NCBI RefSeq assembly: GCF_003605405.2 | Contig: NZ_QYTW02000001.1 | Location: forward strand, 1-64,000 | DNA from: Siminovitchia terrae | GTDB taxonomy: Bacteria; Bacillota; Bacilli; Bacillales; Bacillaceae_C | Direction: 5' to 3' | DNA: 64,000 nucleotides | Shown here: piece by piece, positions 47,583 to 56,113 of the stretch | How positions within the stretch are numbered: position 1 is the stretch's first letter | How the letters are laid out: every line of letters begins with the position of its first letter | Notes under the pieces: model-generated | Told to the model about the DNA's origin: nothing | What the model saw: only the letters and a program-made list of their open reading frames with translations | Database searches by the model: none | Made by a program: the position numbers and the translations under genes

Positions 47583-47708
47583 ATGAAAAAATCCGTCGTA
47601 ACAAAGCCAGAGAAGCTGGACGAAGAATGGGTAGAGCTCATATTGTCTGCGCTAAGCGTAGGAATCAGCCCTCAGGAAATTAAGGAATTCTTTAGGGAAC
47701 GTCTATAG
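47583..47708 (+). CDS. SinI-family anti-repressor, riboswitch-linked (SinI-1)
   Basis: A 41-residue protein: MKKSVVTKPEK, then LDEEWVELILSALSVGISPQ, then EIKEFFRERL. The central helix pair matches the SinI/SinR dimerisation motif (LDxEWVELxxxAxxxxIS(P/K)EEI). SinI binds SinR and stops it repressing biofilm matrix genes. GGGAGG lies 6 bp upstream and may be masked by the riboswitch platform. It is shorter than B. subtilis SinI (57 residues), lacking the tail. A sinR homologue follows after 91 bp. The c-di-GMP link is directly visible; the regulatory sign is not. Confidence 0.88.
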   Translation: MKKSVVTKPEKLDEEWVELILSALSVGISPQEIKEFFRERL

Positions 47709-47799
47709 TACATAATCATGACCCGTCAATCGGGAATTTTGCTCTATTCATAACCTATTATTTTATGTTATAATAGGCAAAGAGTAGGTGACTGTGTAA

Positions 47800-48120
47800 A
47801 TGATAGGTCAACGAATAAAAGATTATCGGCTTCAAAAAAAATTATCACTATCTGAATTGGCGGACAGAGCTGGAATTGCCAAATCCTATTTGAGTTCAAT
47901 TGAGCGCAATATCCAATCCAATCCGTCTATTCAAATACTCGAAAAACTTTCATCTGTCCTCGATGTTCCCGTCCATGTTCTCCTTCACGGAGAAACAGGT
48001 AAAATCGAATTAGACCACGATTGGGAAGAGCTAGTTTACGAAGCAATGTCTTCAGGTATTACAAAAGAAGAATTCCGTGAGTTTCTGGAATTCAATAAAT
48101 GGAAAATGAAGAACAAATAA
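47800..48120 (+). CDS. SinR-family biofilm repressor (SinR-1)
   Basis: A 106-residue protein with an N-terminal XRE helix-turn-helix (MIGQRIKDYRLQKKLSLSEL, GIAKSYLSSIERNIQSNPS) and a C-terminal SinI-like dimerisation hairpin (LDHDWEELVYEAMSSGITKE). This is the full SinR plan (111 residues in B. subtilis). It should repress matrix and adhesion genes at GTTCTYT sites and be antagonised by the upstream SinI-like peptide. The ribosome site is weak (AGGTG); a TATAAT lies at 47769, so it may have its own promoter. Confidence 0.92.
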   Translation: MIGQRIKDYRLQKKLSLSELADRAGIAKSYLSSIERNIQSNPSIQILEKLSSVLDVPVHVLLHGETGKIELDHDWEELVYEAMSSGITKEEFREFLEFNKWKMKNK

Positions 48121-48162
48121 GCGTTCCATGGCGATCATATCGTCTGGGCGTTTTTATTTTGT
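48121..48162 (+). terminator. Probable terminator of sinR-1
   Basis: GCGTTCC...GGCGAT pairs imperfectly with ATCGTC...GGGCG and is followed by TTTTTATTTT, directly after the stop codon. Confidence 0.5.
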
Positions 48163-48283
48163 CTAGAAAATCACTTGGTACCGATCAATTTCTCAATCAA
48201 ACTGATGGTTTGGGAACACCGAAGGAACGGTTTCCTCCGCTGATTTTTGCATTTTGGGCCGCCAGTTGCGCCCGTTTGGACTT

Positions 48284-49256
48284 TTCGGACAGTACTTCCT
48301 TGATGCGGATAGTATTTCTTTTTTCTGGATAGTATTTGCCTGGGCGCAGACAGTATTTATTCTTTCTGGACAGTATTTGCCTGGGCGCAGACAGTATTTA
48401 TTCTTTCTGGACAGTATTTGCCTGGGCGCAGACAGTATTTATTCTTTCTGGACAGTATTTGCCTGGGCGCAGACAGTATTTATTCTTTCTGGACAGTATT
48501 TGCCTGAGCGCAGACAGTATTTATTCTTTCTGGACAGTATTTGCCTGAGCGCAGACAGTATTTATTCTTTCTGGACAGTATTTGCCTGGGCGCAGACAGT
48601 ATTTATTCTTTCTGGACAGTATTTGCCTGGGCGCAGACAGTATTTATTCTTTCTGGACAGTATTTGCCTGAGCGCAGACAGTATTTATTCTTTCTGGACA
48701 GTATTTGCCTGAGCGCAGACAGTATTTATTCTTTCTGGACAGTATTTGCCTGGGCGCAGACAGTATTTATTCTTTCTGGACAGTATTTGCCTGGGCGCAG
48801 ACAGTATTTATTCTTTCTGGACAGTATTTGCCTGAGCGCAGACAGTATTTATTCTTTCTGGACAGTATTTGCCTGAGCGCAGACAGTATTTATTCTTTCT
48901 GGACAGTATTTGCCTGGGCGCAGACAGTATTTATTCTTTCTGGACAGTATTTGCCTGGGCGCAGACAGTATTTATTCTTTCTGGACAGTATTTGCCTGAG
49001 CGCAGACAGTATTTATTCTTTCTGGACAGTATTTGCCTGAGCGCAGACAGTATTTATTCTTTCTGGACAGTATTTGCCTGGGCGCAGACAGTATTTATTC
49101 TTTCTGGACAGTATTTGCCTGGGCGCAGACAGTATTTATTCTTTCTGGACAGTATTTGCCTGAGCGCAGACAGTATTTATTCTTTCTGGACAGTATTTGC
49201 CTGAGCGCAGACAGTATTTATTCTTTCTGGACAGTATTTGCCTGAGCGCAGACAGT
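48284..49256 (+). repeat. Phased tandem array: 22 units of 41 bp plus diverged edge units
   Basis: From 48348 to 49249 there are 22 units of exactly 41 bp. Each consists of GACAGTATTTATTCTTTCTG (20 bp) and a 21-bp half with GACAGTATTTGCCTG then GGCGCA or AGCGCA. The only variable base is G/A in GCCTGRGCGC. After an initial run of G it alternates GG and AA pairs, so the last expansions copied a 164-bp block of four units. Left-edge half-units (48284-48347) are diverged (GGACAGTACTT, GGATAGTATTT). There are 48 AGTA cores, spaced 20 or 21 bp. All coding frames are shadows of the repeat. Confidence 0.97.
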
Positions 49257-49418
49257 ATACCGCTTAAATTGCATTACCGTTTTTTCCTCCCCTATTCTTA
49301 CTAATAGGTTTTGCTCCATTTAAAAAACTTCAATTTCTACAGTATTTTCTCAATTAAGAACCTTTTTCTTTCAAATGCAACTGTTTTCTCATTTTTACTT
49401 ACTATTTCCCGACTTTAT

Positions 49419-49446
49419 AAAGAACGATCCGTTCCTTATAATGAAC
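49419..49446 (+). promoter_or_regulatory. SinR-like inverted operator and -10 of sinR-2
   Basis: AAAGAAC-GATCC-GTTCCTT is an inverted pair in which AAAGAAC is an exact complement of the SinR site GTTCTTT and GTTCCTT differs by one base. TATAAT starts at 49437 and a further GAAC follows at 49443. The arrangement suggests autorepression or cross-control by a SinR protein. The rest of 49257-49472 shows no gene. Confidence 0.45.
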
Positions 49447-49472
49447 ATAACAATGAAAGGGGGTCATGTTTT

Positions 49473-49802
49473 GTGATCGGGCTTTATATTAAGGAGCTCA
49501 GGGAAAAAAGGGGGTTCTCACTCTCCAAACTTGCCCTAAAGGCTGGCATATCAAAATCATATCTAAGCTACATAGAACGGGATATGCAAAAAAACCCTTC
49601 ATTGCAAGTCCTCTCCAAAATCGCCCGCCCTCTCGGAGTTTCGGTTGAACAGCTTTTGCAAGAAAGCACCCAAAGAGAGATCAAATTAGACCGAGAATGG
49701 CAATTGCTGGTGCAAAAAGCAATACACGCCGGCATGAGGAAAGAAGATTTTCTGGAATACTATGAATTCATTCGTTTTAAAAACCGCCATAAGAAAAGAT
49801 GA
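49473..49802 (+). CDS. SinR-family repressor (SinR-2)
   Basis: A 109-residue protein with the same plan as SinR-1. An XRE domain (IGLYIKELREKRGFSLSKLA, GISKSYLSYIERDMQKNPSL) is followed by a dimerisation hairpin (LDREWQLLVQKAIHAGMRKEDF). The GTG start has AAAGGGGGT 9 bp upstream; the open frame extends 54 codons 5' through A/T-rich DNA without a site. A sinI-like gene follows 24 bp later, so here the repressor precedes its likely antagonist. Confidence 0.92.
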   Translation: MIGLYIKELREKRGFSLSKLALKAGISKSYLSYIERDMQKNPSLQVLSKIARPLGVSVEQLLQESTQREIKLDREWQLLVQKAIHAGMRKEDFLEYYEFIRFKNRHKKR

Positions 49803-49826
49803 ATTTCCATAAAGGAGAATGGAACA

Positions 49827-49985
49827 ATGGGAGATCATAAAGGGGGTAATCAGTATCTTGGTTATCTTGATTACGAATGGGTTTTACTGTTAAATGAGGC
49901 GAAGCAAATGAGTATTACAAAAGAAGAGATTCTCTTATTTTTTAAGAGTAAAAGGATTCAAGAGGATAAAGAAATAAATTGTTAA
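49827..49985 (+). CDS. SinI-family anti-repressor (SinI-2)
   Basis: A 52-residue peptide whose core LDYEWVLLLNEAKQMSITKE followed by EILLFFKSK matches the SinI/SinR helix hairpin. The N-terminus is unrelated to SinI-1 (GDHKGGNQYLGY). AAAGGAG lies about 10 bp upstream. Its probable partner is SinR-2 just upstream, whose hairpin has the same LDxEW start. Confidence 0.82.
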   Translation: MGDHKGGNQYLGYLDYEWVLLLNEAKQMSITKEEILLFFKSKRIQEDKEINC

Positions 49986-49989
49986 ATAA

Positions 49990-50125
49990 GAAAACCGCAA
50001 GGACATCTTAGGAGACAAGTACAGGGCGAATGGCGAGGAGGCAGTCCCACAGCCACCGATGCCATTTGACTTGATCCTTGTGCGAATGGCGCCTGGATCT
50101 AGGTCGATTTTATACTTTATCTATA
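49990..50125 (+). repeat. Partial family-2 repeat (copy D)
   Basis: Contains GCCATTTGACTTGATCCTTG and GCGAATGGCGCCTGG then the A/T tail TTTTATACTTTATCT, a degenerate match to the family-2 repeat at 12.8 kb. It lies between sinI-2 and the scoB terminator. Confidence 0.5.
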
Positions 50126-50126
50126 A

Positions 50127-50160
50127 TAAGAGGCCTGGTTTTGGCAAAACCAGGCCCTTA
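50127..50160 (-). terminator. Terminator of the thiolase-scoAB operon
   Basis: GGGCCTGGTTTTG / CAAAACCAGGCCTC stem on the minus strand with a CTTATT tail, a few bases after the scoB stop. Confidence 0.75.
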
Positions 50161-50163
50161 TGC

Positions 50164-50826
50164 CTAATATGCCTCCATCATAACATCTTCGCTTACAGTC
50201 AGCTCCGGTTCCGTCGATTGTTGAATATCCTCGACTGAATAGCCCTTAGCCACTTCCTTTAATACCAGTCCGTCTTCCGTTACATCTATGACCGCACGAT
50301 CCGTGATAATCCGATCCACGACTTTCTTACCTGTCAAAGGCAGGACGCATTCGTTTAAAATTTTCGGTTCGCTGTTTTTGTTGACATGCTCCATAATAAC
50401 AATGATTTTCCCTGCACCATGAACAAGGTCCATCGCTCCTCCCATGCCTTTGATCATTTTACCGGGAATCATCCAATTTGCAAGATCGCCATACTTTGAA
50501 ACTTCCATTCCGCCCAAGATAGCCAGATTCACATGCCCTCCTCTAATCATGGCAAACGATTCAGCGCTATCAAAATAGACAGCTCCCGGAATAGCGGTCA
50601 CAGTTTCTTTTCCTGCGTTGATTAGATCGGCATCCACTTCGAGTTCTGTAGGATAGGGGCCGATGCCGAGTAGCCCGTTTTCCGACTGGAGTACCACCTG
50701 TTTGTTGCCTGAAATATAGTTGGCCACTAAAGTTGGCATTCCAATACCAAGGTTTACATAATATCCGCTTTTTATCTCTTTTTCCGCTCTTCTTGCAATC
50801 TTTTCCCTCACAGCAGCTTTACTCAT
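50164..50826 (-). CDS. scoB: 3-oxoacid CoA-transferase subunit B
   Basis: A 220-residue family I CoA-transferase beta subunit with the catalytic glutamate motif [10 protein letters not shown] and the N-terminal [14 protein letters not shown]. With subunit A it moves CoA from succinyl-CoA to acetoacetate. It is the last gene of a thiolase-scoA-scoB operon. Confidence 0.95.
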   Translation of the reverse strand: MSKAAVREKIARRAEKEIKSGYYVNLGIGMPTLVANYISGNKQVVLQSENGLLGIGPYPTELEVDADLINAGKETVTAIPGAVYFDSAESFAMIRGGHVNLAILGGMEVSKYGDLANWMIPGKMIKGMGGAMDLVHGAGKIIVIMEHVNKNSEPKILNECVLPLTGKKVVDRIITDRAVIDVTEDGLVLKEVAKGYSVEDIQQSTEPELTVSEDVMMEAY

Positions 50827-50841
50827 TTGACAACCCCCTTT

Positions 50842-51531
50842 CTATGAACTGACTATCCGTCTTTCAATCCTCTTCTCAAGTTCTCCTTGTATCAATCCCT
50901 GAACATAAATGCTCGGGGTATGGATGCAACCCGGATCCAGTTCGCCGACCGCTACGAGATTTTCAACCTGAGCGATAGTCACTTTTCCCGCTGCTGCGAT
51001 CATCGGATTGAAATTTCGAGCAGTCTTTCTGTAGACAAGATTGCCCATCTTATCACCTTTCCAAGCATTTATAAGGCTAAAGTCCGCTGTCAGTGCCTCT
51101 TCCAGTACATACTCCTTTCCATTAAATTCCCGGATTTCCTTTCCTTCCGCAATAGGTGTGCCAACTCCTGCCGGGGTATAAAAAGCTGGGATCCCTGCAC
51201 CACCGGCTCGAATTCTTTCTGCGAGAGTCCCTTGGGGAGTCAGTTCAACTTCGATTTCACCCGCCAATACCTGACGTTCAAACTCCTTGTTCTCTCCTAC
51301 GTACGAACCGATGATCTTTTTGATCTGCTTATTTTGAAGCAGCAGGCCGAGCCCCCATTCATCCACTCCGCAGTTATTTGAAATGACGGTTAAATCCTTT
51401 ACTCCCCTATCAACGAGTGCCATGATCAGGTTTTCCGGAATCCCACATAGACCAAATCCTCCAACCATCAGGGTGGATCCATCTCTGATATCAGCCACTG
51501 CATCCTGAAATGTCGCAAATATCCTTTTCAT
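50842..51531 (-). CDS. scoA: 3-oxoacid CoA-transferase subunit A
   Basis: A 229-residue family I CoA-transferase alpha subunit with the glycine-rich [14 protein letters not shown] loop near the N-terminus and [16 protein letters not shown]. It pairs with ScoB, 15 bp downstream. Confidence 0.95.
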   Translation of the reverse strand: MKRIFATFQDAVADIRDGSTLMVGGFGLCGIPENLIMALVDRGVKDLTVISNNCGVDEWGLGLLLQNKQIKKIIGSYVGENKEFERQVLAGEIEVELTPQGTLAERIRAGGAGIPAFYTPAGVGTPIAEGKEIREFNGKEYVLEEALTADFSLINAWKGDKMGNLVYRKTARNFNPMIAAAGKVTIAQVENLVAVGELDPGCIHTPSIYVQGLIQGELEKRIERRIVSS

Positions 51532-51552
51532 CCCGATCCAACCTCCTTTGAA

Positions 51553-52746
51553 TTATTGTTCTGCCAGTTCAACAATCGTTGCTACCCCCTGGCCGCCGCC
51601 AATACAAAGAGTAGCAAGTCCTCGTTTTGCCCCTCTCCTTCTCATCTCATACAGAAGTGTAACTAAAATTCTCGCTCCACTGGCTCCGATCGGATGTCCA
51701 AGTGCAATCGCACCTCCATTGACATTCAAGATGGACTTATCCAAATCCAGCTCTCTGTCCACCGCAAGCGATTGGGCTGCAAATGCTTCGTTTGCTTCAA
51801 TAAGTTCTATATCTTCCAGTGACAAACCGGCCTTTTGCAGCGCTTTTTTCACAGCGGATACAGGACCGATTCCCATAATGCTTGGATTGACCCCTGCATT
51901 GGCATTAGCTCTAATAAAAGCAAGCGGTTTGATGCCAAGTTCATCCGCTTTTTTTCTTGACATAACCATAATGGCTGCCGCTCCGTCGTTGATGCCGGAT
52001 GAATTACCAGCTGTGACGCTTCCTTCCTTTTTAAAAGCGGGTCTTAGACCTGCCAGCTTTGCAGCGGTCGTGCCCTTACGCGGATATTCGTCTGTGTCAA
52101 AAACAATCGGGTCGCCTTTTCTCTGCGGGATTTCAAACGGTACAATTTCCTCTTTGAACTTGCCTTCCTCAATCGCTTTCACGGCTTTATCCTGACTCCA
52201 TGCCGCAAATTCGTCCTGCTCTTCTCGGCTGATATGATATTGCTCACATAAATTTTCAGCTGTGACACCCATATGATAATCATTAAAAATGCAGGTAAGA
52301 CCATCACTCATCATGCTGTCAACAAGCTTTTGATCGCCCATTTTGAAGCCTTCCCTGGCATTTTTCAAAAGGTACGGCGCCTGGGTCATATTTTCCATCC
52401 CGCCAGCAACAACTATTTCCGCATCACCTGCCAAAATAGCCTGTGTTGCCAAATGAACGGCCTTCAAACCAGATCCACACACTTTATTAATTGTCATAGA
52501 GGAAACGCTTTCAGGAATGCCGGCCTTCATCGCAGCTTGCCGTGCTGGGTTTTGTCCGAGCCCAGCTTGGAGAACGTTCCCCATTATGACTTCATCTACA
52601 TCTTCTGGTTTAACTCCTGCCCTATTTAGTACCTCTTTGATAGCTGCTGCTCCCAAGTCAGGAGCTGGCGTATTCTTCAACGTTCCTAGAAAACTTCCGA
52701 TAGCTGTCCGAACTGCACTAACAATCACCACTTCCTGCTGACTCAT
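51553..52746 (-). CDS. Acetyl-CoA C-acetyltransferase (thiolase)
   Basis: A 397-residue thiolase. The nucleophilic cysteine is Cys90 in [21 protein letters not shown] and CIGGGQG carry the other active-site histidine and cysteine. It makes or splits acetoacetyl-CoA. With ScoAB it converts acetoacetate to acetyl-CoA, and the HMG-CoA lyase 3.5 kb away produces acetoacetate, so the region serves leucine/ketone-body catabolism. AAAGGAGG lies upstream, and a 26-bp palindrome lies in the leader. Confidence 0.95.
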   Translation of the reverse strand: MSQQEVVIVSAVRTAIGSFLGTLKNTPAPDLGAAAIKEVLNRAGVKPEDVDEVIMGNVLQAGLGQNPARQAAMKAGIPESVSSMTINKVCGSGLKAVHLATQAILAGDAEIVVAGGMENMTQAPYLLKNAREGFKMGDQKLVDSMMSDGLTCIFNDYHMGVTAENLCEQYHISREEQDEFAAWSQDKAVKAIEEGKFKEEIVPFEIPQRKGDPIVFDTDEYPRKGTTAAKLAGLRPAFKKEGSVTAGNSSGINDGAAAIMVMSRKKADELGIKPLAFIRANANAGVNPSIMGIGPVSAVKKALQKAGLSLEDIELIEANEAFAAQSLAVDRELDLDKSILNVNGGAIALGHPIGASGARILVTLLYEMRRRGAKRGLATLCIGGGQGVATIVELAEQ

Positions 52747-52775
52747 TCTTTTTAGCCTCCTTTGAATAATGCCTC

Positions 52776-52801
52776 CTGTAACCTTTCGGTAAAAGTTACA
52801 G
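52776..52801. promoter_or_regulatory. 26-bp palindrome upstream of the thiolase operon
   Basis: CTGTAACCTTT-CGGT-AAAAGTTACAG: two 11-bp arms with one mismatch and a 4-bp centre, 29 bp before the thiolase start. It could be a repressor operator or an mRNA hairpin. Confidence 0.5.
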
Positions 52802-52951
52802 AAATCCTCTTTTTAACAGAGGAATGGGTGAAAACCAACATTCTTTGCCTTTCAATAAATCTTTAAATTCCTTATAATGAAGATAATGAAACTTCTACGG
52901 GTGATAATCGTATATAAGGTAAAAGCAAGTTTGGACAGGAGTGGATGCAGC

Positions 52952-53605
52952 TTGAAATCGTTTTTTTCTTTTTTTCTTGGAATGTTTACTACTGCTGAAG
53001 CAGTTATTATATGGCTTATTTTGTTCTTGGGCTTTGATATGAGCTTCCTTGCCTCATCAGGCATCTCGGTCCTAGCCGGTCTTGTGACATTCTACGGAGT
53101 CAAGTTCGTTTCGGACTACCGTTTTTTAAAGAAAAACCGACTGACCCGAAAAGAATACGCCTATATTCAAAAAAATTTGCTGGAAGCCAAAAGAAAGATA
53201 GCACGCCTGCAAAAATCATTTTTTTCCGTCAGGACGATGGGAGCCTTCAAACAGTTGTATGAACTAAACAGGCTGGTGAAAAGAATGTACTCCATTGTCC
53301 ATAAAGACCCTCGGAGGTTTTACCAGTCAGAGCGCTTCTTCTTCTACCATCTGGACTCGGTTGTGGAAATATCTGATCGGTACGCTCGACTTGCTGCCCA
53401 GCCAGTGAAAAATGATCAAATCTATCTATCACTGAAAGAAACTCAAAGCACTCTCGAGGATTTGAATGAATCCATCAAAAAAGACATTTACCACGTACTG
53501 TCTTCAGACGTGGATGAATTGCAATTCGAATTAGATGTTGCAAAACACTCGCTGAAAAAACTGGAGTATCACCCCCTTGATGACGAAAGGAGTACTAAAA
53601 AATGA
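52952..53605 (+). CDS. xpaC: XpaC-family membrane protein
   Basis: A 217-residue protein with two hydrophobic segments near the N-terminus (about 5-25 and 35-52) and a long charged, probably coiled-coil tail. It belongs to the family named for hydrolysis of 5-bromo-4-chloroindolyl phosphate (XpaC), always next to a TelA-like gene. TTG with AGGAGTGG upstream is preferred; an ATG 75 bp earlier has no convincing site. It overlaps telA by 4 bp. Function poorly known. Confidence 0.83.
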   Translation: MKSFFSFFLGMFTTAEAVIIWLILFLGFDMSFLASSGISVLAGLVTFYGVKFVSDYRFLKKNRLTRKEYAYIQKNLLEAKRKIARLQKSFFSVRTMGAFKQLYELNRLVKRMYSIVHKDPRRFYQSERFFFYHLDSVVEISDRYARLAAQPVKNDQIYLSLKETQSTLEDLNESIKKDIYHVLSSDVDELQFELDVAKHSLKKLEYHPLDDERSTKK

Positions 53606-54780
53606 GTGAACCGATGAATGAAAAAGTATTGAAAGACGAATTTACAGATGGGTTGGATGACTTACTCGCCAATCCGTTTGGAGAGCAGGAGCTCTCTTTA
53701 CAGCCGCAAACGTCAGAGACCGTTGCCCCCAAGCCGGTTAAGCTTGTGGATGCCTTGCCAGAAGAGAGTAAAAAACGGGCGTTGGATCTTGCAAAGCAAA
53801 TCGATCCATCCAACCATCAGGCGATCATCTCATATGGTACACAAGCACAGTCACAGCTGCTTAATTTTTCAAGCTCCATGCTGGATCATGTTCAAAATAA
53901 AGATATCGGACCGATTGGCGATGTTTTAAATGAGTTGATGGGAAAGTTGAAATCCATCAATCCCGAAGAACTGTCGCCTGAGAAAAAGAATTTTTTCTCT
54001 AAAATGTTTGGCAAAATATCAAACTCCATTCAGGAAACGATGTCTAAGTATCAAAAAACCGGCGCTCAGATCGACCGGATCAGCATTAAGCTGAACCAGT
54101 CAAAAGATGTGCTCATTTCAGATATACAGATGCTTGAGCAATTATATGAGAAAAACAAGGAATATTTTCATGCATTGAATATTTTTATTGCAGCAGGCGA
54201 GTTGAAGCTTGAAGAGATTCGGTCAGAGACCGTTCCTGCTTTGAAGAAAAAAGCGGAAGCATCAGGAGATCAAATGGCATTTCAGGATGTAAATGATATG
54301 ATCCAATTTGCAGACCGGCTTGAAAAAAGGTTACATGACCTCAAATTAAGCCGGCAAATCACGATTCAAAGTGCTCCACAAGTCCGGATGATTCAAAATA
54401 CAAACCAGGCTTTGGCAGAAAAAATTCAGACATCAATTGTAACAGCCATTCCTCTTTGGAAAAACCAAATTGCGATTGCTCTTTCCCTTTTCCGCCAGCG
54501 GCAGGCTGTTGAAGCGCAGAAACAGGTATCGAAAACGACAAACGAGCTGCTTCTTAAAAACGCTGAAATGCTGAAATCCAATACGTTGGAATCTGCCCGG
54601 GAAAACGAGCGTGGGCTTGTCGATATTGAGACATTAAAGAAAACCCAAGCGAATCTGATCTCCACACTGGAAGAAACAATCAAGATCCAGGAAGAAGGCC
54701 GGACAAAACGTGCCCAAGCCGAGCAGGAGCTTGTCACAATGGAAAACGAATTGAAACAAAAGCTGCTTAATTTAAAATAA
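53602..54780 (+). CDS. TelA-like toxic-anion resistance protein (YaaN)
   Basis: A 392-residue, mostly helical soluble protein of the TelA family ([37 protein letters not shown]). Family members are linked to tellurite or nisin resistance and to envelope stress. In B. subtilis xpaC and yaaN are adjacent in the same order. Cotranscribed with xpaC. Confidence 0.9.
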   Translation: MSEPMNEKVLKDEFTDGLDDLLANPFGEQELSLQPQTSETVAPKPVKLVDALPEESKKRALDLAKQIDPSNHQAIISYGTQAQSQLLNFSSSMLDHVQNKDIGPIGDVLNELMGKLKSINPEELSPEKKNFFSKMFGKISNSIQETMSKYQKTGAQIDRISIKLNQSKDVLISDIQMLEQLYEKNKEYFHALNIFIAAGELKLEEIRSETVPALKKKAEASGDQMAFQDVNDMIQFADRLEKRLHDLKLSRQITIQSAPQVRMIQNTNQALAEKIQTSIVTAIPLWKNQIAIALSLFRQRQAVEAQKQVSKTTNELLLKNAEMLKSNTLESARENERGLVDIETLKKTQANLISTLEETIKIQEEGRTKRAQAEQELVTMENELKQKLLNLK

Positions 54781-54846
54781 GCTGATGCGACTTAACAGAC
54801 GGGCATCCCCTTCATAAAACCGAATCTTGCAAATATCATTCAACAA

Positions 54847-55153
54847 TAAGAAAAGCGAAAGGCGCGCAGCCTTAGGCGACAAGCTCAAGGCGAATTTTGA
54901 TGAGGGAGTTCCTCAGCCCACCACAGCGAAGCTGCTCATTTCAAATGCATCGTGAAAAGCTTCCTTGAATATGCTGTGGCTCCCCATTGGCACTAGGACG
55001 TCCTGTCGCTTCGCCTGCACTAGTACTTCCTGTACGTCGGCTGGCTCAAGCAGCGACGTCCTGTCGCTTCGCCTGCACTAGTACTTCCTGTACGTCGCAG
55101 CTAGATATATTAAATCTTAATGCGAACAAAATATTTCATCTAATTTTATACTT
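54847..55153 (+). repeat. Large GC-rich dispersed repeat (family 2), copy B
   Basis: Long match to copy A: AGAAAAGCGAAAGGCG..., TTGATGAGGGAG, GAAAAGCTTCCTTGAAT. Two nearly identical tandem modules follow, in each of which GACGTCCTGTCGCTTCGCC then TGCACTAGTACTTCCTGTAC then GTCG, joined by GCTGGCTCAAGCAGC. The A/T tail ends TTTATACTTTCTTAC. Confidence 0.78.
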
Positions 55154-55168
55154 TCTTACTCAACCACG

Positions 55169-55197
55169 AAAAACCGGACTTTACTGTCCGGTTTTTT
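55169..55197 (+). terminator. Terminator of xpaC-telA
   Basis: AAACCGGAC...GTCCGGTTT stem followed by TTTT; it also insulates the HMG-CoA lyase gene 20 bp on. Confidence 0.85.
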
Positions 55198-55216
55198 ATC
55201 TAAGGAGGTTTTTTCA

Positions 55217-56113
55217 TTGAATTTACCGACAAAAGTGACCATTATTGAAGTCGGACCGCGTGACGGTCTCCAGAATGAAGAAAGTTTCGTGGATACCGAA
55301 GTGAAGAAAAAATTTATTTTGCAGTTGGTGGGGGCAGGAATCAAAGAGATGGAAGTTACTTCTTTTGTTTCTCCTAAGTGGGTGCCTCAAATGCGTGATG
55401 CTGCGGAAATTGTTCAAGCTGTGCCTGCCGGGGTCAAAAGCATTGTCCTTGCACCGAACCGGCGTGGAGTGGATCGGGTGATGGAAACTTCCATCAATGC
55501 AGTTGCAGTTTTTGTTGGCGTCAGCAATACTTTTAACAAGAAAAATATCAATAAGCCGACAAAAGAAAGTATGGAAGAATTAATACCTATCATATCCGAA
55601 TTGAAAAAGAGAAACTATTTCGTCAGGGCCTGTATTTCTACCGCCTTTTATTGCCCTTATGAGGGAAAAGTAGCGGAAGCCGATACAATATCGCTCTGCC
55701 GGGAATTTGCGGAAGCCGGGGTTGATGAGCTGAGCGTGGCGGATACAATCGGCATGGCTGTACCGACTGAAGCATTTTCACTTTTTTCAAAGATCAAAAA
55801 GGAACTTCCTGAACTGATGGTTGCAGCTCATTTCCACGATACTAGAAAGACAGCCTTGGCCAATATATTTGCTGCACTGCAAGCAGGTATCGACCGCTTT
55901 GACACGTCGGCTGGCGGACTCGGCGGCTGCCCTTTTGCTCCTGGAGCGACCGGCAATGTGGCAACGGAGGATGTCGTCTATATGCTGCAGCGCATGGGAA
56001 TCGATACAGGAATCAACCTTGACAAACTAACAGAAGCAATTGACCTGATTACTCCCGCAGTCTCCAGACCAATCACTACAGGTTATTACCAATTGGCTAG
56101 AAAATCCAACTAA
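55217..56113 (+). CDS. Hydroxymethylglutaryl-CoA lyase
   Basis: A 298-residue TIM-barrel lyase that cleaves HMG-CoA to acetoacetate and acetyl-CoA, the last step of leucine degradation. Motifs are VGPRDGLQNE (metal and substrate), VAAHFHDTRKTAL and GGLGGCPFAPGATGN with the catalytic cysteine. The TTG start follows AAGGAGG. It stands alone, not in the usual leucine-degradation (yng/mmg-like) cluster, but near the thiolase-scoAB genes. It converges on the YqkB-like gene with a 4-bp overlap of the 3' ends. Confidence 0.94.
   Translation: MNLPTKVTIIEVGPRDGLQNEESFVDTEVKKKFILQLVGAGIKEMEVTSFVSPKWVPQMRDAAEIVQAVPAGVKSIVLAPNRRGVDRVMETSINAVAVFVGVSNTFNKKNINKPTKESMEELIPIISELKKRNYFVRACISTAFYCPYEGKVAEADTISLCREFAEAGVDELSVADTIGMAVPTEAFSLFSKIKKELPELMVAAHFHDTRKTALANIFAALQAGIDRFDTSAGGLGGCPFAPGATGNVATEDVVYMLQRMGIDTGINLDKLTEAIDLITPAVSRPITTGYYQLARKSN

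Noticed and set aside
48254-49245. Overlapping 70-152-residue ORFs repeating LFFLDSICL... and YSFWTVFAWAQTVF
   Set aside because: They are translations of the 41-bp satellite. Because 41 is not a multiple of three, every frame is visited in turn; they end where GCCTGAGCGC supplies TGA, and none has a ribosome site at a consistent place.
48284-49256. CRISPR array
   Set aside because: There are no variable spacers; the units are contiguous and identical except for one base, and no cas genes are present.
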